A DNA stretch of 64,000 nt from Bradyrhizobium nitroreducens. Lineage in GTDB: Bacteria; Pseudomonadota; Alphaproteobacteria; Rhizobiales; Xanthobacteraceae. The stretch covers positions 707,588 to 771,587 of the forward strand of contig NZ_LFJC01000003.1 in assembly GCF_002776695.1 (NCBI RefSeq), written 5' to 3'. How positions within the stretch are numbered: position 1 is the stretch's first letter; the number at the start of each line of letters is the position of its first letter. The notes under the pieces were generated by a model, which had not been told where the DNA came from, did no database searches, and saw nothing but the letters and a program-made list of their open reading frames with translations. Below, piece after piece: positions 44,143-51,890 of the stretch. A program made the position numbers and the translations under genes.

Positions 44143-44928
44143 TCAGAATTTTGGCGCTCTCTTCTCCGCGAACGCCTTGATTCCTTCCTTGATCTCGTCG
44201 CCGCGCATGCTGTCGCGGTGGCGCTGGTCGGCGGCGCGATCGTCGAGCTCGCCGCGGGCGAATTCGTTGATCGCGCGCTTCATGCCGCGCATGGCCTGCG
44301 GCGCGTTGCCGGCGAGGATACCGGCGAGCTTGTCGACCTCCTCGTCGAGCGACTCTTCCGGCACCATCGCGGTGAGGTAGCCGATGCGCAGCATTTCCGG
44401 CGCGCTGATCTTCTGCGCCGTCAGGAACAGCTTCTTCGCATTGTCGACGCCGAGCCGGGTCACGTAGCGTTTGATGCCGCTCCGGTAATAATGCAGCCCG
44501 AGCCGCGCCGCCGGCATGAACATCTCGGCGGTGTCGACGCCGATGCGGAAATCGCAGGCGAGCGCGAGGTCGGTCGAGCCGCCATAGACGCCGCCGTTGA
44601 GCCGGCAGATCGTGGGCACACCGAGATCCTCAAGCCGGTTGACGACCACCTCGAAGGCCGAGCCCGCGCTCTGCTGCTCGTTCGCGCTCACCGCGCGCTC
44701 GGCCACCGAATTGAGGTCATAGCCCGCGGAGAAGGCGCGGCCGGTGCCGGTCAGCACCAGCACGCGGATGGCGGGATCGGCCTCGATCCGGTCGAACAAT
44801 TTCAGGAGCTCGCCGAGATCCTCGGCCTGCAGCCGGTTGAGATGTTTTGGCCGGTTGAGGCGGATGGTGGCGCGCGCGCCGTTGATTTCGAGCACGGGGC
44901 TGGATGCCGCGTCGGCGATATCCGACAT
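44143..44928 (-). CDS. Enoyl-CoA hydratase/isomerase family protein
   Basis: A 261-residue crotonase-fold enzyme. The oxyanion-hole segments are 'GRAFSAGYDLNSVA' and 'NGGVYGGSTDLALACDFRIG'. At the usual catalytic positions, Asp/Ser residues (GGSTDLALA) stand where hydratases have Glu, so hydratase activity is uncertain and an isomerase, hydrolase or other crotonase reaction is possible. It acts on a CoA thioester in the cytoplasm. It lies 13 bases downstream of the cyclic-nucleotide-gated channel gene on the same strand, an odd operon partner. Confidence 0.9.
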   Translation of the reverse strand: MSDIADAASSPVLEINGARATIRLNRPKHLNRLQAEDLGELLKLFDRIEADPAIRVLVLTGTGRAFSAGYDLNSVAERAVSANEQQSAGSAFEVVVNRLEDLGVPTICRLNGGVYGGSTDLALACDFRIGVDTAEMFMPAARLGLHYYRSGIKRYVTRLGVDNAKKLFLTAQKISAPEMLRIGYLTAMVPEESLDEEVDKLAGILAGNAPQAMRGMKRAINEFARGELDDRAADQRHRDSMRGDEIKEGIKAFAEKRAPKF

Positions 44929-44941
44929 TCTTGTCTCCTTC

Positions 44942-46048
44942 TTACTTGTTTTCGAGCGCGCGGCGTCTTGCTTCCGCGTCGATGGTCTCGGCGAGGTCCG
45001 GGTGCCGTGCCATCAGCACGCGAAAGTCGACGAGATCGAGCACCAGAAGCCGCGACACTTTCGTGGTCGAGACGTTGGCGCCGCGCTTGTTGTTGCCGAG
45101 CAGCGCCATCTCGCCGAAGAAGGCGCCCTCGCCGAGCTGCACCTTCTTGCCGGGCAGCTCGACCTCGACCTCGCCGGCGGCGATGAAATACATGCAATCG
45201 CCTTGCGCGCCCTTGCGGATGATCATGGTGCGCGCAGGAAGCTCCATGGTGCGCAGCATGTGGGTGACGTCGGCAATGGCGGCGGGTCCAAGCGCCGCGA
45301 AGAACGGCACCTTGCTGACGGACTCCCAGGTCTTGAGAAAATTGTCGCGCCGCGTCTCGGCGGCAAACCCGGTTGCCAGGATACCGGTCCAGAGGCCGAA
45401 CACGCCGAGGCCGGAGATCATCACCGCGGCCGCCACCATGCGCCCGAGCGGCGTGACCGGCACGGCATCGCCGTAGCCGGTGGTCGTGAGCGTGACGACG
45501 GCCCACCAGAGCGCGGCCGGCACGCTGCCGAACGTCTGGGGCTGTACGTCCCGCTCCAGGAAATATTCGGCGACGGAGGCGAGGAAGACCACGGTCAGGA
45601 AGATCACGAGCACGCTGACCAGCGGCCCCGATTCCAGCACCAGCACGCGACGAAGCTGCCGCAGTCCAGGAATGCCCGGAATCACCTTCAACACCCAGAG
45701 CACGCCGAGCAGCCAAGCCGTCCTGGGGTCGACGCCAAGGAGAAGCGCGGCCGGCACGGCCAGCGCTCCGATCGCATCGACGATGCCGGCGGAGGAGGAC
45801 ACATAGAGCGAAAGCCGTCCCTGTTGCCTCATGTGGCGTAGCCGGACCAGCCATTCGAACACGAAATAGGCGAGGCAGGTCCAGAGCAGGCTGTCGACCC
45901 AGCCGCGCGCCCCCCTGGCCCGGTTGTCCGTCAGCAGCACCATGCTGAGCACGCCCACGGTCACCGCGACGTAGGCCGCCTTGGTCATGTTGCGGCCGGC
46001 CGTGGCGGCCGTGAACTGGGCCAAAGCGGAGATCAGCGGCTTGAACAT
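44942..46048 (-). CDS. Cyclic-nucleotide-gated potassium channel (MlotiK1-like)
   Basis: A 368-residue inner-membrane channel: six hydrophobic segments (S1-S6, residues 20-230), the K+ selectivity filter TTTGYGD at 188-194, and a C-terminal cyclic-nucleotide-binding domain (about 245-360) with the phosphate-binding cassette 'FFGEMALLGNNKRGANV', including Arg322. Length and order match MlotiK1 of Mesorhizobium. The S4 segment has few Arg residues, so gating is by cAMP or cGMP rather than by voltage. It is followed by an enoyl-CoA hydratase-family gene 13 bases downstream. Confidence 0.94.
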   Translation of the reverse strand: MFKPLISALAQFTAATAGRNMTKAAYVAVTVGVLSMVLLTDNRARGARGWVDSLLWTCLAYFVFEWLVRLRHMRQQGRLSLYVSSSAGIVDAIGALAVPAALLLGVDPRTAWLLGVLWVLKVIPGIPGLRQLRRVLVLESGPLVSVLVIFLTVVFLASVAEYFLERDVQPQTFGSVPAALWWAVVTLTTTGYGDAVPVTPLGRMVAAAVMISGLGVFGLWTGILATGFAAETRRDNFLKTWESVSKVPFFAALGPAAIADVTHMLRTMELPARTMIIRKGAQGDCMYFIAAGEVEVELPGKKVQLGEGAFFGEMALLGNNKRGANVSTTKVSRLLVLDLVDFRVLMARHPDLAETIDAEARRRALENK

Positions 46049-46206
46049 GCGGGAAGGCTGTTTTGTCTCGGGGCAGGTCTCGAGGCCCCGGTTGGGACGT
46101 CGGCGCCAAAGTGCCTGTCCGGGGGGAGGCCGTCAACGACGGCAGGCGGCTTTGCCGGCGCTGCTGCGCCGGGCTGGCCGGTCTGTGCCGCCGTCGTTGG
46201 CGGTGC

Positions 46207-46425
46207 CTACCTGAAATGGGGCGGCTCGTCGTAGCCGCGGCGGCTGCTGAAGAACAGCAGCACCATCAGCCCGATGCCGACCACGACGGAAAACCCCGCG
46301 CCCAGCGCCAGCGCCACGTAGCCTTCCGTCGGGATCGGCTCACCTTGGATCGCTATTGCGGAATAAGCAAAATAGCCGGCCGCCGCCAGCATTCCCAGAA
46401 GGAGGAGGATGAGGAGTGCACGCAT
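46207..46425 (-). CDS. Small two-helix membrane protein
   Basis: A 72-residue protein with two hydrophobic helices (about residues 3-22 and 35-60) joined by a short polar loop (QGEPIPTEG), ending in a charged cytoplasmic tail (SSRRGYDEPPHFR). No family is recognised. The ATG at 46425 has CGGAGA before it. It lies 115 bases downstream of the TAXI-type binding protein gene on the same strand and might be an accessory membrane subunit, but nothing proves that. The codon use is like that of neighbouring genes. Confidence 0.75.
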   Translation of the reverse strand: MRALLILLLLGMLAAAGYFAYSAIAIQGEPIPTEGYVALALGAGFSVVVGIGLMVLLFFSSRRGYDEPPHFR

Positions 46426-46540
46426 GCTGCGGTCTCCGGTTGTAGTCGCGAACCAACGGTTGCAGAACACGCCAGTTCCCGAATGAAGCGGTGTCCTCGA
46501 CAAGGAACATCCGACAGGAACGGGGGCAAGACCCCGCGCC

Positions 46541-47986
46541 TCAGGCACTTTGGGCGGTCTTCACCACGACGACATTGCTCTCGTCGTGCTGGGCAGGGCC
46601 GCCGGCCTGCACCGTCTCCTCGGTCTCTCCGGCGTGACGTTTCAGATAGTCGCGGCGCATGCCGATCTCGTCGCGGACGAATTCGTAGCCCAGCTTGAAG
46701 GTGTCGAGCCCGTCGGTACTGATCGTGCCGTCTCTGAGGCCGATGACGGCACCGCGCAGGATGCCCTCCAGCTCGTCCTGGAGGCATTCGAGCTGATCCA
46801 GGGAGTGGGCGTGTTCGATCCGCTCGCCGATGTCGAGGATGGCGGTAGAGAGCTCGCTGGCCTTCTCGGGCGCGATGCGGGTGATCTTGGCGTAGATCGC
46901 CGCGAAGATCGAGCCGATGACACTGAGTGCGGCGGCGCCCAGATACATCAGGTCGCTGTACTTCTCCATGAACGACTTGGTGTCGTCGTTGATGTAGTCG
47001 GCCGCACCCTGGTGCGCCATCACGAAGGCGTCCTTCTCGACGGAGGCCGGCTCGATCCTTGTGGCAAAGCCGTTGTCGAGCCCGAGCGCAGGCTTGTTCT
47101 CGTAGACGACACGGGCGAGCTCGCCTGCCGTGGTCGGGGACATCCTGGATTGCGCGACCAGCAGCCATTCGAGCCCGATCGTGTCGAGGTCGTCGTCGGG
47201 GATTTGCGGCGAGGTCGATAGCGTGCCCGCCGTCAGCGTTTCGCTGGAAATGCCGGGAAGCCTGCGCGCCAGCGCCTTGGCCTCGTCGATTGCATTGAGG
47301 GTGAAGCCGCCGCGCTTGGCGAGTTGCTCATAGCCCTTGTCCCTGACGGCCTTGGAGGCATGGACGATGGCGATCACCGCGCCAAAGCCGTTCGATGCTG
47401 CGAACAGCTTGTCCAGCGTTGCGCCCTGCGGCGCCATCTGGATCTTGGCGGCCTCCGGCCCGTCGGGAATGTCGAGAATGCTGCGGACGAAGGCGAGGGA
47501 GGCTTCACTCTCGGCGACGACCGCGACCTTCTTCTTCTTCAGCTCCGCGATCGACTTGATCTTCTTGTTGCCGGGACCGAGCAGAAGCACGAGATCGTGC
47601 TCGAGGATCGCCAGCGTGCGCGCTCGCAACGGGACCTTGGCGTCGGTGCGCAGGACGGCGAGATCGGCCTGCTTGCGGTCGAACTGCGCGAGCGCCTTGG
47701 CGCCGTCTGCGTTGTTGACGATCTTGATCCGGAAGCGCGAGGCGTTGGCGTTGAGCACGGCGGCGAGCTTGGCCGCGAACAACGCCTCCTCGCTGTTGGG
47801 AGCGCCGGCGGCAAAGGTCAGCGTCTCCGAATTGTGCAGCAAGGCGCGACCACCCCAGACGGTGGCGAGCGACAACAGCAGGGTCAGCACGACGTAGAGG
47901 AAGACCTGCTGTTGATTGGTCTTGATCACCTTGGGTCGCCGGGGCGGCGGCTCGGTCAGCGACGAAATGGGGCCTTCAGCACTCAT
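46541..47986 (-). CDS. TAXI-family TRAP-type solute-binding protein, membrane-anchored
   Basis: A 481-residue protein with an N-terminal membrane anchor (about residues 27-47), a periplasmic binding domain of the TAXI type (about 55-330, 'GAPNSEEALFAAKLAAVL', 'KKVAVVAESEAS'), a second membrane helix (about 348-368) and a C-terminal cytoplasmic domain of about 110 residues with a coiled-coil-like Glu-rich region. TAXI proteins normally feed a fused DctQM permease. No such permease is near, and the extra C-terminal part is not typical of a simple binding protein, so it may act as a sensor rather than in uptake. Confidence 0.83.
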   Translation of the reverse strand: MSAEGPISSLTEPPPRRPKVIKTNQQQVFLYVVLTLLLSLATVWGGRALLHNSETLTFAAGAPNSEEALFAAKLAAVLNANASRFRIKIVNNADGAKALAQFDRKQADLAVLRTDAKVPLRARTLAILEHDLVLLLGPGNKKIKSIAELKKKKVAVVAESEASLAFVRSILDIPDGPEAAKIQMAPQGATLDKLFAASNGFGAVIAIVHASKAVRDKGYEQLAKRGGFTLNAIDEAKALARRLPGISSETLTAGTLSTSPQIPDDDLDTIGLEWLLVAQSRMSPTTAGELARVVYENKPALGLDNGFATRIEPASVEKDAFVMAHQGAADYINDDTKSFMEKYSDLMYLGAAALSVIGSIFAAIYAKITRIAPEKASELSTAILDIGERIEHAHSLDQLECLQDELEGILRGAVIGLRDGTISTDGLDTFKLGYEFVRDEIGMRRDYLKRHAGETEETVQAGGPAQHDESNVVVVKTAQSA

Positions 47987-48363
47987 GGCAGCACTCTGGC
48001 CTTATTCTTTCGGTGGCGGGTGGCTCGCGAATGTGATCGCGGCGAGCGCCCTCTAATTCGTAAGCGTCTGAAAAAAGAACGATATTCTCTGTCTTCAATG
48101 ATAGCGCGAAGGTCGCGGAATGCAAATTTCGAGCCGACGGTAACCTTACGCGATGTGTCCGCGGCGATTGGTCATCCTATCACCAGTTAGCCACACTTGG
48201 CGATTTTCCGGTTCCCCCGGCTGCATTCCTCCGCGGGAGATGTCATAAATCGCGCGTCCCGGCGATTTGACCGGTCCAGAACTGGTCCAAGAAGAAGTTG
48301 CGCTGAACGGCTCCCATTTTTCTTGTCACGTCAATGAGGGCGTCAGCCTTGTCGTTTCCACCC
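47987..48363. other. Gene-free 377-base stretch
   Basis: Divergent promoter space between the TAXI-type gene (minus) and the DUF3307 gene (plus). Lower GC near 48050-48130. I see no RNA gene, palindrome or clear promoter pair. Confidence 0.4.
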
Positions 48364-48750
48364 ATGTCATCGGCGGTTCCGGTCGAAGCGCTCATTGGCT
48401 GGATGTTGCTGCTCACCTTCAAGCACATCATCGCCGATTTCGTCCTCCAGACCGCCTGGATGGCGCATGGCAAGGACCAAAAGCACGGCTGGGCCCTGCC
48501 GCTTCTGGTGCACTGCCTGGTTCACCTTGCAGTTGCACTGCCGCTGATACTGATCGTGGCGCCGAAATTCTGGTTCGTGGCGCTGATCGACTTCGTGATC
48601 CACATCACGATCGACCGCGCCAAGGGGTTCGTTTCGGCCAATTTCGGTGTTGACCTCCAGCATCCCTGGTTCTGGACCCTGATCGGCGTCGACCAGGCCC
48701 TGCACCACCTCACCGGCTTCGGCCTCTCCATCTTCATGGCGGCGAACTGA
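48364..48750 (+). CDS. DUF3307 membrane protein
   Basis: A 128-residue inner-membrane protein with three or four hydrophobic helices. It matches DUF3307: 'LIGWMLLLTFKHIIADFVLQ' at the start, a HxxxD pair (KHIIADF, HITIDRAKG) and 'WTLIGVDQALHHLTGFGLSI' at the end. The conserved His/Asp in membrane helices suggest a hydrolase or transport role, but none is established. The start is uncertain: ATG at 48334 and 48364 both lack a good ribosome site. The second is chosen since the domain begins there. Confidence 0.8.
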   Translation: MSSAVPVEALIGWMLLLTFKHIIADFVLQTAWMAHGKDQKHGWALPLLVHCLVHLAVALPLILIVAPKFWFVALIDFVIHITIDRAKGFVSANFGVDLQHPWFWTLIGVDQALHHLTGFGLSIFMAAN

Positions 48751-48845
48751 GTTAGTGGCCATCTGGAGAAGCCGCCGGCCGGCATGGTTCGACGGCGCTT
48801 CGCGCCTCCTCACCATGAGGGGTTGGAGTCTTGCAGCAGAAGCAG

Positions 48846-48892
48846 ACCTCATCCTGAGGAGCCCGCCAAAGGCGGGCGTCTCGAAGGATGGC
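48846..48892. repeat. Palindromic repeat (CATCCTGAGGAGC family), copy 2
   Basis: CTCATCCTGAGGAGCCCGCC - GGCGGGC - GTCTCGAAGGATGG, a single unit of the type seen doubled at 7433-7580. Confidence 0.75.
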
Positions 48893-49024
48893 CACAGGTG
48901 AGCCGTCCGCCGGCTCCCTGATTCGCGGCCAGGGCGCAACCACCCCGGGTGACTACCGCCCAGGGTGGTTAACCTTTCGTTAGAGAATTGCACTGCATCT
49001 TCCCCGAGACGAGGGAGAACTGCA

Positions 49025-49423
49025 ATGTTTTCAAGCCGCGATACCTTTGAAAGCGATTTCTGCCCGGTCCGCGACGAGCTCCTTGGCGAGATGTATCGCG
49101 CCAGCGAGAGTGGCCTGCCGAGGCTGGTTGAGAGTGTTTCCCCCGACGCGCGCGCCAGGCTGGCGCTGTTCTGCTATCGCCGCAGCCATCTGCACTCGCT
49201 GGCGGTCGCGATCGCAGGCAGCTGCAACGAGCGCGACCTGATCGAGAACGGCGGGCGCGTCGGCTCGACGCTTTACGCGCTGTCGCGCGAGAGCACGGCG
49301 AAATCCTCGCCGTCGCTGTCGGGCGGGCGCAAGCCGATCACGCTGTCGACCAAGCCGCTTTCGGTGCTCGCGCCGCTGGACGACGAGATCGACGACGAGA
49401 TCAGCGAAGCGGTTCCGGCTTAA
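49025..49423 (+). CDS. Hypothetical protein
   Basis: A 132-residue soluble protein without recognised family. The middle is predicted helical ('LLGEMYRASESGLPRLVESV', 'SPDARARLALFCYRRSHLHS'), followed by a Ser-rich linker and a very acidic tail (LDDEIDDEISEAVPA). No signal peptide or membrane segment. A strong GAGGGAGAAC sequence precedes the ATG, which supports this start and real translation. Its neighbours give no clue; it is monocistronic with palindromic repeats on either side. Confidence 0.78.
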   Translation: MFSSRDTFESDFCPVRDELLGEMYRASESGLPRLVESVSPDARARLALFCYRRSHLHSLAVAIAGSCNERDLIENGGRVGSTLYALSRESTAKSSPSLSGGRKPITLSTKPLSVLAPLDDEIDDEISEAVPA

Positions 49424-49439
49424 GCGGCTCCTTGTTGGC

Positions 49440-49530
49440 GTATGATCTCCGCGCAAACGCTTTGCGTTTGTCTCGCGGAAAACCGCTGCACACTTTGCGC
49501 TAACGCGGCCCTCCGGGTCCGGATCATGCG
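49440..49530. repeat. Palindromic repeat (GATCCGGA family), copy 3
   Basis: Reads GTATGATCTCCGCGC, then AAACGC / GCGTTT, CGCGGAAAACCGC and GGTCCGGATCATGC. It is a longer relative of 11076-11123 and 16483-16530 and lies between the ends of two convergent genes. Confidence 0.65.
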
Positions 49531-49847
49531 CTAACGATCACGGGCAACCCGAACTTCCGCCGCGCCATCGCGCATTCGGCATCGCCCGGCATGCAGGTGC
49601 GGCACACCTCCGGCCTCACGGCATAGATGCCGCAGGCGGTCGCTTTCCCGATTTCCCCCTGCAAGGCCGAGCAGCGATCGCCCTCGCACCGCATGCCGGA
49701 TTGACGCGCGTTGACGAGCGCCTCCGGAATGGCTGCAAGCTCTTCGTCGCTCTCGACCGAGAAGCGCGGCCAGTTGGCCGAATAGCCACAGCACGCGCCG
49801 CAACTCTGGCAATAGCTCGACGGATCGGTGGGGAAATCTTGCTGCAT
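49524..49847 (-). CDS. YkgJ-family cysteine-cluster protein
   Basis: A 107-residue protein of the YkgJ/Fe-S cluster-binding family. Its Cys residues come in the family order CQSCGACC...CEGDRCSAL...CGIYAVRPEVCRTCMPGDAEC, and probably bind zinc or an iron-sulfur cluster. It is cytoplasmic. A GTG at 49856 is in frame, overlaps the upstream WYL gene stop by four bases and has AAGGA before it, so that may be the true start; the ATG at 49847 is the conservative choice. Either way it is translationally coupled to the module 2 regulator. Confidence 0.85.
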   Translation of the reverse strand: MQQDFPTDPSSYCQSCGACCGYSANWPRFSVESDEELAAIPEALVNARQSGMRCEGDRCSALQGEIGKATACGIYAVRPEVCRTCMPGDAECAMARRKFGLPVIVSA

Positions 49848-49852
49848 ACTCG

Positions 49853-50551
49853 TCACGTGTCCTTTGGCGGGCCCCAGACCAGGCTCTGCCGCCATCTTGC
49901 GCGCAGCACGTCGCGACGCTCCGGATATTTCTCGTCGAGATAGTTCGCGTCCACCACGCGGTCGGTGCGGAAGCTGCGGAAGTCGCCGCGCAGTTCGCAC
50001 CAGGCCGCGAGCAGCCGCACGGCTTCGAGATAGCCGACCGAAATCGGCCAGATCATGCGCTCGCTGGCGCGTCCCTGCTCGTCGCGATAGCGCAGCATGA
50101 TCTTCTTGCCCTCGTGGATCTGCGTGCGGGTGCGCACCATGTCGAGACGGTCCGGCTCCCTGTTCCAGCTTGGCCGGGCGCGGCTCGCCGGCTCCAGCAC
50201 GAAGGGGCGCAGGCGCTCAGGCACAGTGTCGGCAATCTTGGCCATCAAGTCTTCGGCCGCGCGCGCCAGCGCGGAATCGGCGTGGCCCGCGACCCACTGT
50301 GCGCCCAGCACTGCGGCCTCGATCTCGTCGGGTGTCAGCATCAGGGGCGGCAGGTCAAAGCCCTTTTCCAGGATGTAGCCCATGCCGGCTTCGCCGCGGA
50401 TCGGCACGCGCTGGCCGATCAGCGTGGCGATGTCGCGATAGATCGTGCGCTTCGAGGTCTCGAGCTCGGCCGCGATGGCATCCGCCGTCAGCGGCTTACG
50501 CGTGCGTCTCAGCACCTGGATGATCTGAAACAGCCGGTCGGCGCGTCTCAT
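49853..50551 (-). CDS. WYL-domain transcriptional regulator (YafY-like), module 2
   Basis: A 232-residue regulator: N-terminal winged helix-turn-helix ('RRADRLFQIIQVLRRTRKPL', 'TADAIAAELETSKRTIYRD') and a WYL domain ('EGKKIMLRYRDEQGRASERM' then 'IWPISVGYLEAVRLLAAWC'). It lacks the C-terminal extension of the module 1 regulator, so it is about 90 residues shorter. It is divergent from a small gene and a GST. The intervening region has an inverted repeat (50595-50618) sharing 'CTGACA-GGATGT' with module 1. Likely self-repression plus control of the GST in response to a toxic small molecule. A YkgJ-like gene overlaps its end. Confidence 0.92.
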   Translation of the reverse strand: MRRADRLFQIIQVLRRTRKPLTADAIAAELETSKRTIYRDIATLIGQRVPIRGEAGMGYILEKGFDLPPLMLTPDEIEAAVLGAQWVAGHADSALARAAEDLMAKIADTVPERLRPFVLEPASRARPSWNREPDRLDMVRTRTQIHEGKKIMLRYRDEQGRASERMIWPISVGYLEAVRLLAAWCELRGDFRSFRTDRVVDANYLDEKYPERRDVLRARWRQSLVWGPPKDT

Positions 50552-50594
50552 GACAATTCTCTTATCGGTGATCTTTTCAGAAAGCGGCGCGCGG

Positions 50595-50618
50595 CTGCTG
50601 ACAGGATGTTGGCAGCAG
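50595..50618. promoter_or_regulatory. WYL operator, module 2
   Basis: Inverted repeat CTGCTGACA / TGGCAGCAG (eight of nine pairs) around GGATGT, 44 bases from the regulator start. The core resembles 42952-42978. Confidence 0.75.
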
Positions 50619-50664
50619 GGGAGTTCTATACCGGGACAACACAGCGACTGAAGAGGATTTGTCC

Positions 50665-50925
50665 ATGATCATTCCAACCCATTTCGGCCCGGTCATTCCG
50701 ATGCTGCGGGCCCAGGCATGGTCCGTGGCGGTATTCGGCCGCCTCGTTTCGCTCGATCTCATGGCCGTCGACCTCCGGTTTGCCCTCGCCGGCGCAGTGA
50801 CAGGCTCGCTGGTTCGGGCCGCCGACGCGCTGGTCCGCCACGTGATGTGCCGCGCCTGGCGAGGGGCTCGCTTCGCAGAAGATATCACGACTGCTGCCAC
50901 CATGGTGGCAGCAGCCGGCCACTAG
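50665..50925 (+). CDS. Small hypothetical protein, WYL module 2
   Basis: An 86-residue protein with no recognised family. It has high-GC third codon positions, like true genes here, and a GAAGAGGA ribosome site before the ATG at 50665. It is rich in Ala/Val/Arg, with a moderately hydrophobic stretch (about residues 24-55) that may be a peripheral helix; no clear signal peptide. It lies between the WYL operator and the GST gene, 36 bases from the latter, and is probably co-transcribed with it. No function can be given. Confidence 0.65.
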   Translation: MIIPTHFGPVIPMLRAQAWSVAVFGRLVSLDLMAVDLRFALAGAVTGSLVRAADALVRHVMCRAWRGARFAEDITTAATMVAAAGH

Positions 50926-50961
50926 GTTCCCCAAACTTTCGAGAGGTCCAGGAGAGATCGC

Positions 50962-51690
50962 ATGATCACACTTTACGGCTTCGGCACCGGCTTCGGCCTG
51001 CCTGAAATCAGCCCCTTCGTCACCAAGACCGAGGTGCAGCTCAAGATGGCGGGACTGCCCTACCGGAAGGAGCGGGCGATGCCGCCGGCCTCGCCCAAGG
51101 GGCAGCTGCCGTTCATCGACGACGGTGGCGAGGCGGTGGCCGATTCCACCTTCATCCGCGCCCATATCGAACGTCGCTACGGCTTTGATTTCGACGCCGG
51201 TCTTTCACTGGCCGAGCGGGCGCAGGCCTGGGCGTTCGAACGGATGATCGAGCATCACGTCTATTGGGGGCTGGTCGGCGCCCGCTGGGTCGATCCGGTC
51301 AATTTCGCCAAGGGCCCTGCGCATTTCTTCGACGGCGCGCCGGAGCACAATCGCGAGAAGCTGCGCGAGGATGCGCAATTCCGCGTCGCCGAGAACTATC
51401 TGCTCTCGGGGCTCGGCCGCCATGGGCCCGACGACGATGTCGACCTTGCCGTGCGCTCGCTGTTCGCGCTGTCGGTGCAGCTCGGCGACAAGTCCTTCCT
51501 GATGGGCAACAAGCCCTGCGGCGTCGACGCCACCGCCTTCGGCATGCTCGCCGGCATCCTCACGCCGTTCTTCGAATCGGCCCTGCGCGAGCGCGCCGAG
51601 GGGTTTCCGAATCTCACCGCCTATGTCGATCGCATGATGGATGGCTATTATCCCGAGTTCGCGTGGACGCCGCTGCGGCAGGCGGCGTGA
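50962..51690 (+). CDS. Glutathione S-transferase, WYL module 2
   Basis: A 242-residue GST-like protein. Its N-terminal domain is of the metaxin/Tom37-like bacterial group ('ISPFVTKTEVQLKMAGLPYR', 'KGQLPFIDDGGEAVADSTFI') and its helical C-terminal domain contains 'LGDKSFLMGNKPCGVDATAF'. The first residues 'YGFGTGFGLPEISPF' replace the usual active-site Ser/Tyr context, so it may not conjugate glutathione in the normal way. AGGAGAG precedes the ATG. It is the second gene under the module 2 operator. Probable role: protection against an electrophile sensed by the WYL regulator. Confidence 0.9.
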   Translation: MITLYGFGTGFGLPEISPFVTKTEVQLKMAGLPYRKERAMPPASPKGQLPFIDDGGEAVADSTFIRAHIERRYGFDFDAGLSLAERAQAWAFERMIEHHVYWGLVGARWVDPVNFAKGPAHFFDGAPEHNREKLREDAQFRVAENYLLSGLGRHGPDDDVDLAVRSLFALSVQLGDKSFLMGNKPCGVDATAFGMLAGILTPFFESALRERAEGFPNLTAYVDRMMDGYYPEFAWTPLRQAA

Positions 51691-51841
51691 AGCCCGATGC
51701 GATGAGGCTCCTTCCCGTACCTCGCAGGAAGTGCGTTCCCTCCCCCCTTGTGGGGAGGGAACGGAGAGAGTGGTGCTGTTGGCCGAACTCAATTTGATTT
51801 CACGCCCACTGCAACTCGATCTCACGGACACACAAAACAAA

Positions 51842-51866
51842 AGAGCCGGCCCATCGGGCCGGCTCT
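51842..51866 (-). terminator. Rho-independent terminator of the binding-protein gene
   Basis: Perfect 11-base stem AGAGCCGGCCC / GGGCCGGCTCT around ATC. On the minus strand it is followed by TTTTGTTTTG, so it ends the minus-strand gene 51891-53042. Confidence 0.88.
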
Positions 51867-51890
51867 CGTCGTCTCTCAATCGCGCCGCGC

